NCBI RefSeq assembly: GCF_030403745.1
Contig: NZ_JAQMWP010000020.1
Location: 1 to 64,000 of the forward strand
DNA length: 64,000 nt
Direction of reading: 5' to 3'
Source of the DNA: Streptomyces sp. S.PB5
Lineage (GTDB): Bacteria > Actinomycetota > Actinomycetes > Streptomycetales > Streptomycetaceae
Of the stretch, positions 25,446 through 35,444 are shown in pieces. Every line of letters begins with the position of its first letter. The first letter of the stretch is position 1. Below the pieces are notes generated by a model that did not search any database, was not told the DNA's origin, and saw nothing but the letters and a program-made list of their open reading frames with translations. The position numbers and the translations under genes were made by a program.

Positions 25446-26480
25446 TCAGCAGATCCGGGGCAGCAGTTCCCCGAGCGGCATGTCCACGATCCGCCGGGCC
25501 CCCACCAGCGTCCGCAGTGTCACCCGCCCCTGCGGGCCGTCGGGCAGCACCTCACCGATGCGCACCGCGGCCGTCCCCTCCTCGACCGACCGCATCGCGG
25601 CCAGCGCCTCCTCGGCCGCGTCGGCGGCGACGAAGGCGACCAGACAGCCCTCGTTGGCGACGACCAGCGGGTCCAGGCCGAGCAGATCACAGGCCGAGGC
25701 GACCGCCTCGGGCACGGGCACGGCGCTCTCCTCGATCTCCACGGCGACGGAGGAGTCGCGGGCGATCTCGTTGAGTGCGGCCGCGAGCCCGCCCCGGGTC
25801 GGATCGCGCAGGACGTGCACATCGGCGCCGACGGGCACCAGGGCACGCACCAGCCGGTGCAGCGGCCGGGTGTCGGAGGCGATGTCGCTCTCGAAGCCGA
25901 GACCCTCACGGGTGCTCAGCACGGTCGTGCCGTGCAGCCCGATCGGCCCGGACAGCAGCACCGCGTCACCGGGCCGGGCCAGGGCCGCGGAGGGATGCAG
26001 CGAGCCGTGCCGCTGTCCCACGCCGGTGGTGTTGACGAAGAGCCGGTCGGCCGCGCCCCGGCCCACGACCTTGGTGTCCCCGGTCACCACGGGCACCCCC
26101 GCGGACTGCGCCGCCTTCCCCAACGAGTCCAGGACGGCGCGGAGTTCGGCCAGCGGCAGCCCCTCTTCCACGATGAGGGAGACGGACAGCGCGAGCGGCC
26201 AGGCGCCCCGCATGGCGAGGTCGTTGACCGTGCCGTGGACGGCGAGGGACCCGATGTCCCCGCCGGGGAAGAACAGCGGGCTGACGACGAAGCTGTCGGT
26301 GCTCATCACCAGCTCCCGGTGACCGGGCAGCAGCGCGGCGTCCTCCATCGGTCCCGGGGCGCCGTCGAGGGCGGGCAGGACCAGCCGGTCGAGCAGCTCG
26401 GCGGTGAGGCGGCCGCCGGCACCGTGGCCCAGCAGCACGACCTCGTCCTCGTGGTTCGGGGCGGGGCATCGGACGTTCAT
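25446..26480 (-). CDS. hypE: Hydrogenase expression/formation protein HypE
   Basis: This 344-residue PurM-fold protein dehydrates the thiocarbamate on its C-terminal cysteine to thiocyanate, providing the CN ligands of the NiFe centre. The C-terminus is PRIC, with the essential terminal Cys intact. The N-terminal HGAGGRLTAELL and MSTDSFVVSPLFFPGGDIG segments and VTGDTKVVGRG are family signatures. ATG 26480 overlaps the hypD stop. It is the last gene of the eight-gene hydrogenase operon. Confidence 0.96.
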   Translation of the reverse strand: MNVRCPAPNHEDEVVLLGHGAGGRLTAELLDRLVLPALDGAPGPMEDAALLPGHRELVMSTDSFVVSPLFFPGGDIGSLAVHGTVNDLAMRGAWPLALSVSLIVEEGLPLAELRAVLDSLGKAAQSAGVPVVTGDTKVVGRGAADRLFVNTTGVGQRHGSLHPSAALARPGDAVLLSGPIGLHGTTVLSTREGLGFESDIASDTRPLHRLVRALVPVGADVHVLRDPTRGGLAAALNEIARDSSVAVEIEESAVPVPEAVASACDLLGLDPLVVANEGCLVAFVAADAAEEALAAMRSVEEGTAAVRIGEVLPDGPQGRVTLRTLVGARRIVDMPLGELLPRIC

Positions 26481-27586
26481 GGCGTGCTCCTCACGCGAGT
26501 GGGGGTGCGTCCGGCCGCGTGGAAGGCGGCACAGGTGCCCTCGGACGACACCATGGGCGCGCCGAGCGGATGACGTGGGGTGCAACGGGTGCCGTACGCC
26601 GCGCAGTCGGTGGGCAGCCTCGCCCCGGTCAGAATGGACCCGGCGATGCACTCGGGGTCCTCCACAGGACACAGCCCGCCCACGTCGAAGCGCCGGGCGG
26701 CATCGAACTCCCGGTACTTCTCGGCGAGTTCGAGTCCGCTGGCGGGCAGCGCCCCGATCCCGCGCCAGGCCCGGTCGGTGACCTGGAACACCTCGCGGAC
26801 GGTGTCCTGCGCCTCGGTGTTCCCGGACCGGCACACGGCCCGTACGTACTGGTTCTCCACCTCGGCCCGGCCGGACTCCAGCTGCCGTACGGCCATCAGG
26901 ATGCCCTCCAGCAGGTCCAGCGGCTCGAACCCGGTCACCACGATCGGCACCCGGTACCGGGCAGCGATCGGTTCGTACTCCCGCCAGCCCATCACCGCGC
27001 ACACATGCCCGGCCGCCAGGAACGCCTGCACCTCGCAGTCCGGATCCTCCAGCAGCGCGGTCATCGCCGGGGGCACGAGCACATGGCTGACCAGCAGGGA
27101 GAAGTTGGTCAGCCCCAGACGGGCCGCGAGCAGGACCGCTGTCGCGTTGGCCGGCGCGGTCGTCTCGAAGCCGACCGCGAGGAACACGACCTGCTTCTCG
27201 GGGTGCCGGGCTGCCAGACGGACGGCGTCCACGGGGGCGTACACCACCCGTACGTCGGCGCCACGCGCCCGCAGCGACAGCAGGTCGGTGTCGGTGCCCG
27301 GCACCCGCAGCATGTCGCCGAAGCTGGTGAGGATCACCCCGGGCCGGGCGGCGACGGCCATGGCCCGGTCCAGGGTCTCCAGCGGGGTCACACAGACCGG
27401 GCAGCCCGGGCCGTGGATCATCCGCATCCCGGCGGGCAGCAGCTCGTCGATGCCCTGGCGGACCAGGGTGTGGGTCTGGCCGCCGCACACCTCCATGATC
27501 CGCCAGTCGCGCGTGGCGGTCTCCCGCAGTTCCGCCAGCAGACGCCGGGCGAGCACGGGGTCGCGGTACTCGTCGAGGTACTTCAT
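26477..27586 (-). CDS. hypD: Hydrogenase maturation factor HypD
   Basis: This 369-residue protein is the scaffold on which the Fe(CN)2CO unit is assembled with HypC. Conserved parts are MEVCGGQTHTLVRQG (about 31-45), GPGCPVCVTP (about 59-68), GFETTAPANA, and a C-terminal cysteine-rich [4Fe-4S] region (GLCPVEDPECIAGSILTG, DCAAYGTRCTP). It overlaps the upstream CBS-BON stop and the downstream hypE start by 4 bp each. Confidence 0.96.
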   Translation of the reverse strand: MKYLDEYRDPVLARRLLAELRETATRDWRIMEVCGGQTHTLVRQGIDELLPAGMRMIHGPGCPVCVTPLETLDRAMAVAARPGVILTSFGDMLRVPGTDTDLLSLRARGADVRVVYAPVDAVRLAARHPEKQVVFLAVGFETTAPANATAVLLAARLGLTNFSLLVSHVLVPPAMTALLEDPDCEVQAFLAAGHVCAVMGWREYEPIAARYRVPIVVTGFEPLDLLEGILMAVRQLESGRAEVENQYVRAVCRSGNTEAQDTVREVFQVTDRAWRGIGALPASGLELAEKYREFDAARRFDVGGLCPVEDPECIAGSILTGARLPTDCAAYGTRCTPRHPLGAPMVSSEGTCAAFHAAGRTPTRVRSTP

Positions 27587-28203
27587 CGGTGCGTGAGGTC
27601 GAGCCGGACGTCGACGACGCCCTCCACCGAGTGGACGGCGCGGGCCACGACGGGCAGATAGGCGCGTTCGGCGGCGGAGCCGGTCAGTGTGGCGACACCG
27701 TCGTGGACGGTCACCGCGAGCGGTGAGGTCACCGGCATCCGCTCCAGCACCGTCTGCCGTATCTCGGCGGCGATCTCCTCGTCCGGCCGCAGGAACACCT
27801 TCAGCAGATCGCTGCGGCTCACCACTCCCTGCAGGAGACCGACGCCGTCCACCACGGGCAGCCGCTTGACATGGCGGCGGGCCATGATGCGGGCGGCCTC
27901 GGCGACCGAGGCGTCGGCGTGCACGGTCACCGCCGGGGCGCTCATCAGCTCGCCCGCGGTCACCGCGCCCGCCTTGGCGCGCTCCTCGAACTCGCCCGCG
28001 TCGCTGTCGCGGAACTCCTCCTTGGCCAGCAGATCGGCCTCGGAGACCACCCCGACGACCCGCCCCTCGCCGGCCAGCACCGGCACGGCGCTGACCTTCC
28101 ACTGGTCGAGCAGCTCGACGATCTCCTTGAAGGGCGCCTCGCTGCCGACGGCGACGACGGTGTGCGTCATCACATCGCTCACGGTGTACGGGGATTCAGA
28201 CAT
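27583..28203 (-). CDS. CBS-domain pair with BON domain, embedded in hydrogenase operon
   Basis: This 206-residue relative of the CBS-BON protein at 12926-13585 has two CBS repeats (about 5-60, 75-132) and a BON tail (140-200). It lies between the hydrogenase large-subunit gene and hypD with 4-8 bp overlaps on both sides, so it is made with the enzyme. ATG 28203 fits GGGAGG better than GTG 28206. No role in NiFe maturation is known for this family. An energy-state sensor acting on hydrogenase or its membrane placement is possible, but that is inference. Confidence 0.88.
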   Translation of the reverse strand: MSESPYTVSDVMTHTVVAVGSEAPFKEIVELLDQWKVSAVPVLAGEGRVVGVVSEADLLAKEEFRDSDAGEFEERAKAGAVTAGELMSAPAVTVHADASVAEAARIMARRHVKRLPVVDGVGLLQGVVSRSDLLKVFLRPDEEIAAEIRQTVLERMPVTSPLAVTVHDGVATLTGSAAERAYLPVVARAVHSVEGVVDVRLDLTHR

Positions 28204-29557
28204 CACAGCCTCCCGAGGTGGCTCCCGACGTACGGACGACCGTCAGGTCGAGGAAGTGGGTGGAGCACGAGATGCACGGGTCGTGGTTGCGGATCGCCCG
28301 CTCGCACAGCGCCGTCAACTCGGCGTCGTCCGGGTCGCGTTCGCGGATCGCCCGCTGTGCCAGACGCCGCAGGTCGTCCTCGATCGCGGCCTGGTTCTGC
28401 GCGGTGGGCGGCACCATGCGCGCGTCGGCGACCAGGCCGTCGGCGTCGAGTTCGTAGCGGTGGTACAGCACTCCGCGGGGTGCCTCGGTGGCGCCGTGCC
28501 CGACGCCCGCGACCGGCGGCACCTCCGTGTACGGGCGGGCCGGAGGCTCGTACGCCTCGATGATCCGCAGCGCCTCGCCGACGGCGTACACCGTCTCCAC
28601 CGCCCGCACCAGGATCGACCGGAACGGATTGCGGCACACCGCGCCCGTCCGCGGATCGCCCAGGCCGGCCTCCGTGGCCGCCTGCAGCGCAACGGGCGAC
28701 AGCTTCGCCCCGCTGATCGCGAACCGCGCGAGGGAGCCGGTGAGGTGCAGCCGTCCGTCGAGCCGGGAGTGCAGTGCGGTGGAGTGCGGTACGTGCGTCT
28801 CGGCCACGTGCGCGGTGAAGTCCCGCACCGGGAAGGACATGCCGGTCCCGTCGGCACGCAGCACGGTCGGGACACCGCCTTCGATGGCGTACGTGTCCGG
28901 CTCGGCCAGCGCCAGCAGGTCGGCCTCGACCCGCGCGTCCGGGAACTCGAAGCCCGCGACCCACCGCACGGTGTCCCACGCGTCGTCGAGTGCCTGCTTC
29001 AACTCCTCATGGAGCCGCCGGAGTTCGTCACGCGAGGGGACCCGGTGGAAGCCTCCCAGGCGGACGTTCACGGGGTGCACGGCCCGCCCGCCGAGCAGTT
29101 CCATCAGCGAGTTGCCCGCCTTCTTCAGCCGCAGTCCGCGTTCCACCTCCGTCCGGTGGGTGCGCGCCAGCTCGATCGCGCTCGCCCGGCCCAGGAAGTC
29201 CGGGGCGTGCAGCAGATAGATGTGCAGGGCCTGGCTCTCGATCCACTCGCCGCAGTACAGCAGCCGGCGCAGCGCACGGATCACCGGATCGACGCTCACC
29301 CCGCAGGCGTCCTCGATCGCAGCGCAGGCGCTCATCTGGTACGCCACCGGGCAGATCCCGCACACCCGGGCCGTGATGTCCGGCGGTTCGGTGTGGGAGC
29401 GGCCGCGCAGGAACGCCTCGAAGAAGCGCGGCGGCTCATAGATCTCCAGCCGCGCCTCGGTGACCGTGCCGTCGTGGACGTGCAGGCGCAGCGCGCCCTC
29501 GCCCTCGACCCGGGACAGCGAGCCGACGTGCAGCACACGGGATCCACGGTGCGTCAC
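28196..29557 (-). CDS. hydA: NiFe hydrogenase large (catalytic) subunit, group 3b-like
   Basis: This 453-residue catalytic subunit has the L1 motif RVCGICPVAYQMSACAAIE (about 63-81), giving the first CxxC pair of the NiFe site, and the L2 motif DPCISCSTH near the C-terminus, giving the second. After the His is a 19-residue tail (FLDLTVV...), a plausible target for the maturation protease encoded at 38001-38474. Partner genes beta, gamma and small fit a bidirectional NAD(P)-linked heterotetramer like Pyrococcus sulfhydrogenase and M. smegmatis Hyd3. The GTG start overlaps the small-subunit stop (GTGA). Confidence 0.95.
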   Translation of the reverse strand: MTHRGSRVLHVGSLSRVEGEGALRLHVHDGTVTEARLEIYEPPRFFEAFLRGRSHTEPPDITARVCGICPVAYQMSACAAIEDACGVSVDPVIRALRRLLYCGEWIESQALHIYLLHAPDFLGRASAIELARTHRTEVERGLRLKKAGNSLMELLGGRAVHPVNVRLGGFHRVPSRDELRRLHEELKQALDDAWDTVRWVAGFEFPDARVEADLLALAEPDTYAIEGGVPTVLRADGTGMSFPVRDFTAHVAETHVPHSTALHSRLDGRLHLTGSLARFAISGAKLSPVALQAATEAGLGDPRTGAVCRNPFRSILVRAVETVYAVGEALRIIEAYEPPARPYTEVPPVAGVGHGATEAPRGVLYHRYELDADGLVADARMVPPTAQNQAAIEDDLRRLAQRAIRERDPDDAELTALCERAIRNHDPCISCSTHFLDLTVVRTSGATSGGCDV

Positions 29558-30306
29558 TTGTCCAACTCCTCTGCGAAGGCCTGAGCGTTGAAGGTGTGCA
29601 GGAACCGCTCCACCGCGTCCTCGTCGAGGCCGTCGCGGCGCAGCAGCGGGATCAGCGCGGGCAGGTTCACCGACCCGGACGGGCCGAAGCAGCCGAAGCA
29701 GCCACGGTGGTACGCCGGGCACAGCGCCCCGCACCCGGCGTGGGTGACCGGGCCGAGACAGGGGGTGCCGTGGGCGACGGTGACACAGACCGTGCCGCGC
29801 CGCTTGCACTCGAAGCACACGCTGTGGTCGGGGATGTCCGGCTTGCGGCCGGCGAGGAACGCGGTGATCACCTCGATGAGCTGACGCCGGTCGACGGGGC
29901 AGCCGCGCAGCTCGAAGTCGACGTCCACATGGGCGGAGACGGGTGTGGAGGTGGCGAGCGTCGAGATGTACTCGGGGTGGGCGTAGACCACACGCCGGTA
30001 CTCGTCGACGTCGGCGAAGTTCCTCAGGGCCTGGATGCCGCCCGCGGTCGCACACGCCCCGATGGTCACCAGCCGGCGCGAGGCCGCCCGGATCGCACGG
30101 ACCCGTTCGGCGTCGTGGGCCGTGGTGACCGAACCCTCGACCAGGGACAGGTCGTAGGGGCCGGGCGCCACCGCGCTGGACGCCTCCAGGAAGTGCAAGA
30201 TGTCCACCTCGCCCGCCAGTGCCAGGAGTTCGTCCTCGCAGTCCAGCAGGGTGAGCTGGCAGCCGTCGCAGGAGGCCAGTTTGAACACGGCGAGGGTGGG
30301 TGCCAT
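29554..30306 (-). CDS. hydD: NiFe hydrogenase small subunit, group 3b-like
   Basis: This 250-residue electron-transfer subunit has a proximal cluster site beginning FKLASCDGCQLTLLD (about 8-22), GACATAGGI (about 81-89), and medial/distal cysteines in CFECKRRGTVC, CLGPVTHAGCGALC and HRGCFGCFGPS. There is no twin-arginine signal, so the enzyme is cytoplasmic, as expected for group 3. It lies between the gamma and large-subunit genes with a 1-bp gap and a 4-bp overlap. Confidence 0.95.
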   Translation of the reverse strand: MAPTLAVFKLASCDGCQLTLLDCEDELLALAGEVDILHFLEASSAVAPGPYDLSLVEGSVTTAHDAERVRAIRAASRRLVTIGACATAGGIQALRNFADVDEYRRVVYAHPEYISTLATSTPVSAHVDVDFELRGCPVDRRQLIEVITAFLAGRKPDIPDHSVCFECKRRGTVCVTVAHGTPCLGPVTHAGCGALCPAYHRGCFGCFGPSGSVNLPALIPLLRRDGLDEDAVERFLHTFNAQAFAEELDK

Positions 30307-30307
30307 C

Positions 30308-31114
30308 TCACAACTCCCTTACCGACAGAAGGGGTTCGGCCTGGGCCCAGGTCACGACGGGACCCGTCCGGCACAGCAGCAGGGGGCCGAGCTGGCAGTG
30401 TCCGCAGTGGCCCGTCGCGCAGCGCATGTTCCGCTCCAGCGAGACCCGGATGCGCTCGCGTGGGACACCGCGATCGGCGAGTTCGCGGGCGGTGGCCCGG
30501 ATCATCGGCTCGGGCCCGCACACGAACGCCCACGTGTCGTCCGGCTCGAACAGTGCCCGCCCCAGCAGTTGGGTGACCACGCCGACGTCCCCGCGCCAGC
30601 CCGGTCCGGGCTGGTCGACCGTCACTCCGGTGAACGCCGTGGCCCAGCTCTCCACCTCCGCCCGGGCCATCAGATCACCCGGGGTGCGAGCCCCGACCAG
30701 GACGTTGATACGCCGGTACGCCTCCGGCTCGGCCAGCGCGCTCAGCACGAGCGGCCGCAGCGGTGCGAGACCGATGCCGCCCGCCACGATCAGCACGTCA
30801 CTGCCGCGCGCCCGCTGGAGTTCCCAGGTGTTGCCGTACGGGCCACGGAGGCCGACGACATCGCCGACCCGGCTGGCGCACAGCCCGTCGGAGACGGCAC
30901 CCACCGAGCGGATCGTGTGCGCGAGGCCGCCCGTGGTCTGGACGGAACTCACCGAGACGGGGATCTCGCCCCGGCCGAAGCAGTGCACCATCGCGAACTG
31001 TCCGGGAGCGAAGTCGGGCAGCGCCGCGCCGACCGGCTCCAGCCGCAAGGTGACCGTGTCCGCGGTCTCCGTCCGGCGGGCGACCACGCGATGGGGGACC
31101 GGCACGGTGGTCAT
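30308..31114 (-). CDS. hydG: Hydrogenase gamma subunit, FAD/NAD(P)-binding
   Basis: This 268-residue protein of the ferredoxin-NADP reductase fold has an FAD-binding beta-barrel (GQFAMVHCFGRGEIPVSVSS, about 40-60), an NAD(P) domain (GGIGLAPLRPLVLSAL, about 110-125) and C-terminal cysteines CATGHCGHCQLGPLLLC for a [2Fe-2S] cluster. It lets the hydrogenase exchange electrons with NAD(P)H. It is the third gene of the operon, overlapping the cNMP-like gene upstream by ATGA. Confidence 0.93.
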   Translation of the reverse strand: MTTVPVPHRVVARRTETADTVTLRLEPVGAALPDFAPGQFAMVHCFGRGEIPVSVSSVQTTGGLAHTIRSVGAVSDGLCASRVGDVVGLRGPYGNTWELQRARGSDVLIVAGGIGLAPLRPLVLSALAEPEAYRRINVLVGARTPGDLMARAEVESWATAFTGVTVDQPGPGWRGDVGVVTQLLGRALFEPDDTWAFVCGPEPMIRATARELADRGVPRERIRVSLERNMRCATGHCGHCQLGPLLLCRTGPVVTWAQAEPLLSVREL

Positions 31115-31571
31115 CGCGCTTCCTTCGTCTCGTAGATCCCGTACAGGTCGACGAGCCGGGCGCGGGCCGCGTTGAGGCGGTGTGCCAGCACCCGGCCGAC
31201 CCAGTGCTCGATCGCGCGCCCGAACTCGGCGTCGTCCTGACACATCAGCCGCACGGCCACCGCGTCGAACTCATAGGCCCCCATCGGGATCACGGTCTCG
31301 GCACCGAACTGCCAGACGTGCGGCTCGTACAGCCAGGACCAGCCGACGAGATCACCGCTGCCGAGCGTCTCGACGACCGGTGCCTGGTGGCCGGGCACAT
31401 GCAGGTCGAGGGCCGCGGTGCCGTCCCGGACGATCCAGAAGCGGTCGGCGCGGCCGCCCTCCTCGAACATCCGGGCGCCCTGCGGGAAGCGCACCTCGCG
31501 GGCCACCCGCAGCAGCCGCTCACGGTGTTCGGCGGGCAGGGCGTGGTTCAGGCGCAGTGCGATCGAGGGGG

Positions 31572-31575
<4 letters not shown>
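31111..31575 (-). CDS. Stand-alone cyclic-nucleotide-binding-domain protein inside hydrogenase operon
   Basis: This is the third 154-residue cNMP-like paralogue, with FPQGARMFEEGGRADRFWIV and LVGWSWLYEPHVWQFGAET, and no helix-turn-helix. It sits between the beta and gamma hydrogenase subunit genes with ATGA overlaps at both ends, so it is produced together with the enzyme. Some group 3b operons carry such an accessory gene. It may tune the enzyme to a metabolite, but neither ligand nor partner is known. The arginine-containing phosphate-binding cassette of Crp is missing. Confidence 0.86.
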
Positions 31576-32708
<1,133 letters not shown>

Positions 32709-32782
32709 GACGGTCCTCCTTGTCCGAGACGGCTCCGTGCTCCTGCACAGCCAGGTTCATCCAGAGCCCGACATCAGGGGCA

Positions 32783-32819
32783 GGGGCCGACCGGCCCTGA
32801 TGGGGAGCCGAGGGGTCCT
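32783..32819. promoter_or_regulatory. Paired DosR/OsdR-type box upstream of the hydrogenase operon
   Basis: GGGGCCG-AC-CGGCCCT (32783-32798) and GGAGCCG-AG-GGGTCCT (32804-32819). Centres are exactly 21 bp apart, 82.5 and 103.5 bp before the hydB start. Confidence 0.65.
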
Positions 32820-32875
32820 TCGGACGTCGAAAGCCACCGCGCCTTCGGGAGAGGCGGTGGCTCCGACAGCGGTGG

Positions 32876-33472
32876 TCAGCGCCGTTCGCGTCGGATGCGG
32901 ATGCTGAGCGCGGTGACGGAGACGAGGTACCAGAAGGCGCCGAAGGCCGAGTATCCGGCGACGGAGGACAGGCCGCTCGTCTCCGAGGCGGACATGACGG
33001 CGAAGGAGGAGCCGGCGAAGACGGACAGCCCGCCGCTGATGACCATGGGCCACTGTGCGCCTACGGTGCGCCGGCGCCGGATCGCCACGACGAGCTGGAT
33101 CGCTCCGGAGAGGAGTGCCCAGATGCCGAACACGAGCAGGGCCGCCCCGATGGTGGAGAAGACGGCGATGATCATCGCGGCGGCGGTGGCGAGGCCGAGA
33201 GCCATGTTGGCGGCAGCGCTGCGGTCCGTGGCGCCGGTGCCTGCCAGGCGACCTTCGAGGTACGTGGCGATGACGTCCCACAGGGGGTAGACGACGAGCA
33301 GCGCGGCCGCGATCACCGTGGGCCCGTCCGCCGACACGAGCGAGGCGGAGGTCGTGACGACGAGTGCCACCCAGATCAGGGAGAAGGTGACTCGGATCAG
33401 ATGGAGCGATCGGAGTCCGGAGGACGTCGGCGTGGTCGTTGTCGTGCTCGAAGTCATGGTGGTCTGAGTCAT
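32876..33472 (-). CDS. DUF308/HdeD-like multi-pass membrane protein
   Basis: This 198-residue protein has a Thr-rich N-terminus and about six membrane segments in hairpin pairs (TFSLIWVALVVTTSASLV; VIAAALLVVYPLWDVIATYL; AAMIIAVFSTIGAALLVFGI), as in the DUF308/HdeD family. It is divergent from the sensor kinase gene, and the spacer holds an NarL-type palindrome. Together with the kinase and regulator it probably forms a small stress module. Confidence 0.8.
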   Translation of the reverse strand: MTQTTMTSSTTTTTPTSSGLRSLHLIRVTFSLIWVALVVTTSASLVSADGPTVIAAALLVVYPLWDVIATYLEGRLAGTGATDRSAAANMALGLATAAAMIIAVFSTIGAALLVFGIWALLSGAIQLVVAIRRRRTVGAQWPMVISGGLSVFAGSSFAVMSASETSGLSSVAGYSAFGAFWYLVSVTALSIRIRRERR

Positions 33473-33552
33473 CGGGTGTCCCGTTCGGTGATGCGTGGTG
33501 GTGTGAGACGGTCGCCTCGATGAGGAGTCTCAGCGGCCTCGGGCGGGGCCGC

Positions 33553-33570
33553 GTACTTCGAACGAAGTAC
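33553..33570. promoter_or_regulatory. NarL-type 7-2-7 palindrome in the DUF308/kinase divergent region
   Basis: GTACTTCG-AA-CGAAGTAC is a perfect 8-bp inverted repeat with a 2-bp spacer. Its core TACTTCG-NN-CGAAGTA follows the tail-to-tail heptamer arrangement used by NarL-family regulators and differs from the GGGGCCG boxes. The adjacent operon encodes a NarL-family regulator, so autoregulation is the simplest reading. Confidence 0.6.
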
Positions 33571-33603
33571 ATGGCCGCAGCGAACGGGAACGAGAATGAG
33601 GCC

Positions 33604-34785
33604 ATGGTCAAGGCGCACAGAGATCAGGACGGGCCTGTGGCACCCCTGTGGGTCCGCCGCCCCGAGGCGCTGCACCTCGTCGCCTACGCGGCGGCCGCGC
33701 TGGTGTTCACCGGTCAGATCGTCGCAGCGATCCTGAGAGGGGCGGACTGGCCGACGGCCCTCTCCGTGCTCCTCGCCGGCGGCGGTGTCGCCCTCTCATG
33801 GTGGCGGCCGTGGACAGGACTGGTCGTGGCGAGCGCGGCGTCCTTCGCCGTCACAGCGGTGGGCCACGATCCTCTGTCGGTGTGGATGATGGCGGTGCTC
33901 GTGCTGTTCTCGGTCACCCTCAGGGGAAAGCAGCCGTTGGCCGGAACCGGCATAGTGGCGGCCTTCTTCCTCGGGGCGTTCATGACGGTGGGAGGCTTCC
34001 GCGGCGGCGCCGTCGTGGGAGCCGCCGCACTCTTCTCGGCCATGGCCGGAGGTGCGACAGGGGCAGCGCTGCGCATCCATCGGGAGCACTGGCGCACTCT
34101 GGAGGAACGGGCCGAGAGTGCCATCGCCACCCGCGAGATCGAAGCCACCCGACGGGTGACCGAGGAACGACTCCGTATCGCCCGGGACCTCCACGACGTC
34201 ATCGGCCACCAGGTCGCGATGCTGAGCCTGCATCTCGGTGCCGCGGAGATCGGGCTGCCCGAAGACGCCGAGTCCTCCCGGCAGGCCCTTGTCTCGGCCA
34301 GGTCCAGCGCCCGCACCGTCGTCGTCGAAACGCAACGCATCCTCGCGCTCCTCCGCCTCGGAGACGACAGCTCCGGCGACGAGGCGCTCCGTCCGACCCC
34401 GTCACTCAGTGGCCTGGAGGGCCTTGTCGCCTCGTTCGAAAGCATCGGCCTCGACATCCGGCCCTCGATCGACATCCCCGCCGGTTTCGTGGAGCCCAGC
34501 GTCGGCGTGACGGTCTACCGCGTCGTCCAGGAAGCACTCACGAATGCCTACCGGCATGGAGAGGGGACGGCAACGGTGGATGTGCGCGAGCGTGACGGCA
34601 GGATCTGCCTCACCGTGGAGAACCGCGTCGGTCACTCCCTGCGCGGCTCCGACTCGGGCAGCGGACTCGGGCTCGTGGGGATGCGCGAACGCGTCGAGTC
34701 CTCCAACGGGCGGCTGACGATCGACAGTGATGACGGGCGATTCCGGGTCCGTGCAGAGTTCAGCCCGCTGGGAGCCGCCGTATGA
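33604..34785 (+). CDS. Membrane sensor histidine kinase (HisKA_3/NarX-DesK class)
   Basis: This kinase of about 393 residues has five or six N-terminal membrane segments (residues 18-150) with no large extracellular domain, a short coiled linker, the H-box RLRIARDLHDVIGHQVAMLS, an N-box VVQEALTNAYRHGEG and the G-box SGLGLVGMRERV. There are no GAF/heme domains as in DosS, so the signal is probably sensed in the membrane. ATG 33604 follows GAATGAGG; ATG 33571, abutting the palindrome, is an in-frame alternative. It overlaps the regulator gene by ATGA. Confidence 0.85.
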   Translation: MVKAHRDQDGPVAPLWVRRPEALHLVAYAAAALVFTGQIVAAILRGADWPTALSVLLAGGGVALSWWRPWTGLVVASAASFAVTAVGHDPLSVWMMAVLVLFSVTLRGKQPLAGTGIVAAFFLGAFMTVGGFRGGAVVGAAALFSAMAGGATGAALRIHREHWRTLEERAESAIATREIEATRRVTEERLRIARDLHDVIGHQVAMLSLHLGAAEIGLPEDAESSRQALVSARSSARTVVVETQRILALLRLGDDSSGDEALRPTPSLSGLEGLVASFESIGLDIRPSIDIPAGFVEPSVGVTVYRVVQEALTNAYRHGEGTATVDVRERDGRICLTVENRVGHSLRGSDSGSGLGLVGMRERVESSNGRLTIDSDDGRFRVRAEFSPLGAAV

Positions 34786-35444
34786 CGACACGGATTCTGA
34801 TCGTCGACGACCAGGACGAGATCAGGGCGGGCATCAAGGCGATGCTCCGGCTCGACCCGAGTCTCGTGGTGGCGGGGGATCTCTCCGACGGACTCCAGGC
34901 CGTGCCCTTCCTCCGGGAGCACCCCGTCGACCTGGTCCTGATGGATATCCGGATGCCCGGCATCGACGGCGTCGAGGCCACCCGCCGGATCCGCAAGGAG
35001 CACCCGCCCGAAAAGATGCGGGTGATCGTGCTGACCACCTTCGACCAGGACGACATCGTTCTCGCCGCTCTTCGCGCGGGCGCCAACGGTTTCCTGAGCA
35101 AGACCGTGAGCCCCGCTGAACTCGTCGCCGGAATCACCGAGGTCGTCGGCGGTGGCGGTGCGCTGTCGGCCGCCGCGACGGCCGCGCTCATCGGTCACAT
35201 GACCGACAGTCCGCCTCCGGTGATCGACCAGGAACTGCTGCGCCGCTTCGATGCTCTGACACCCAGGGAACGGGACGTGGTCGTTCTCGTCGCGAGCGGT
35301 CTCGGCAACGACGAGATCGCGGCCCAGATGTCCGTGTCGCCGTTCACCGTGAAGACGCATGCGGTGCGGGCCATGACGAAGGTCGGCGCACGTGATCGGG
35401 CGCAGCTCGTCTCGTTCACCTTCCGGGCCGGCCTCTACCCCTGA
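34782..35444 (+). CDS. NarL/LuxR-family response regulator
   Basis: This 220-residue regulator has a receiver domain at 1-120 with acidic pocket LIVDDQDE, phospho-Asp in LVLMDIRMPGIDG and the K of FLSKTVSP, and a LuxR-type helix-turn-helix at 150-215 (LTPRERDVVVLVASGLGNDEIAAQM; SPFTVKTHAVRAMTKVGA). It is the cognate partner of the kinase immediately upstream. Its helix-turn-helix is of the generic actinobacterial kind, and I do not think it is the DosR/OsdR orthologue. Its end overlaps the convergent hypC by 10 bp. Confidence 0.92.
   Translation: MTTRILIVDDQDEIRAGIKAMLRLDPSLVVAGDLSDGLQAVPFLREHPVDLVLMDIRMPGIDGVEATRRIRKEHPPEKMRVIVLTTFDQDDIVLAALRAGANGFLSKTVSPAELVAGITEVVGGGGALSAAATAALIGHMTDSPPPVIDQELLRRFDALTPRERDVVVLVASGLGNDEIAAQMSVSPFTVKTHAVRAMTKVGARDRAQLVSFTFRAGLYP

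Noticed and set aside
34782..35444. Response regulator as the DosR/OsdR that binds the GGGGCCG boxes
   Set aside because: Its helix-turn-helix and the membrane kinase are of the generic type, none of its own promoters carries those boxes, and a different palindrome lies next to it. It cannot be fully excluded without binding data.
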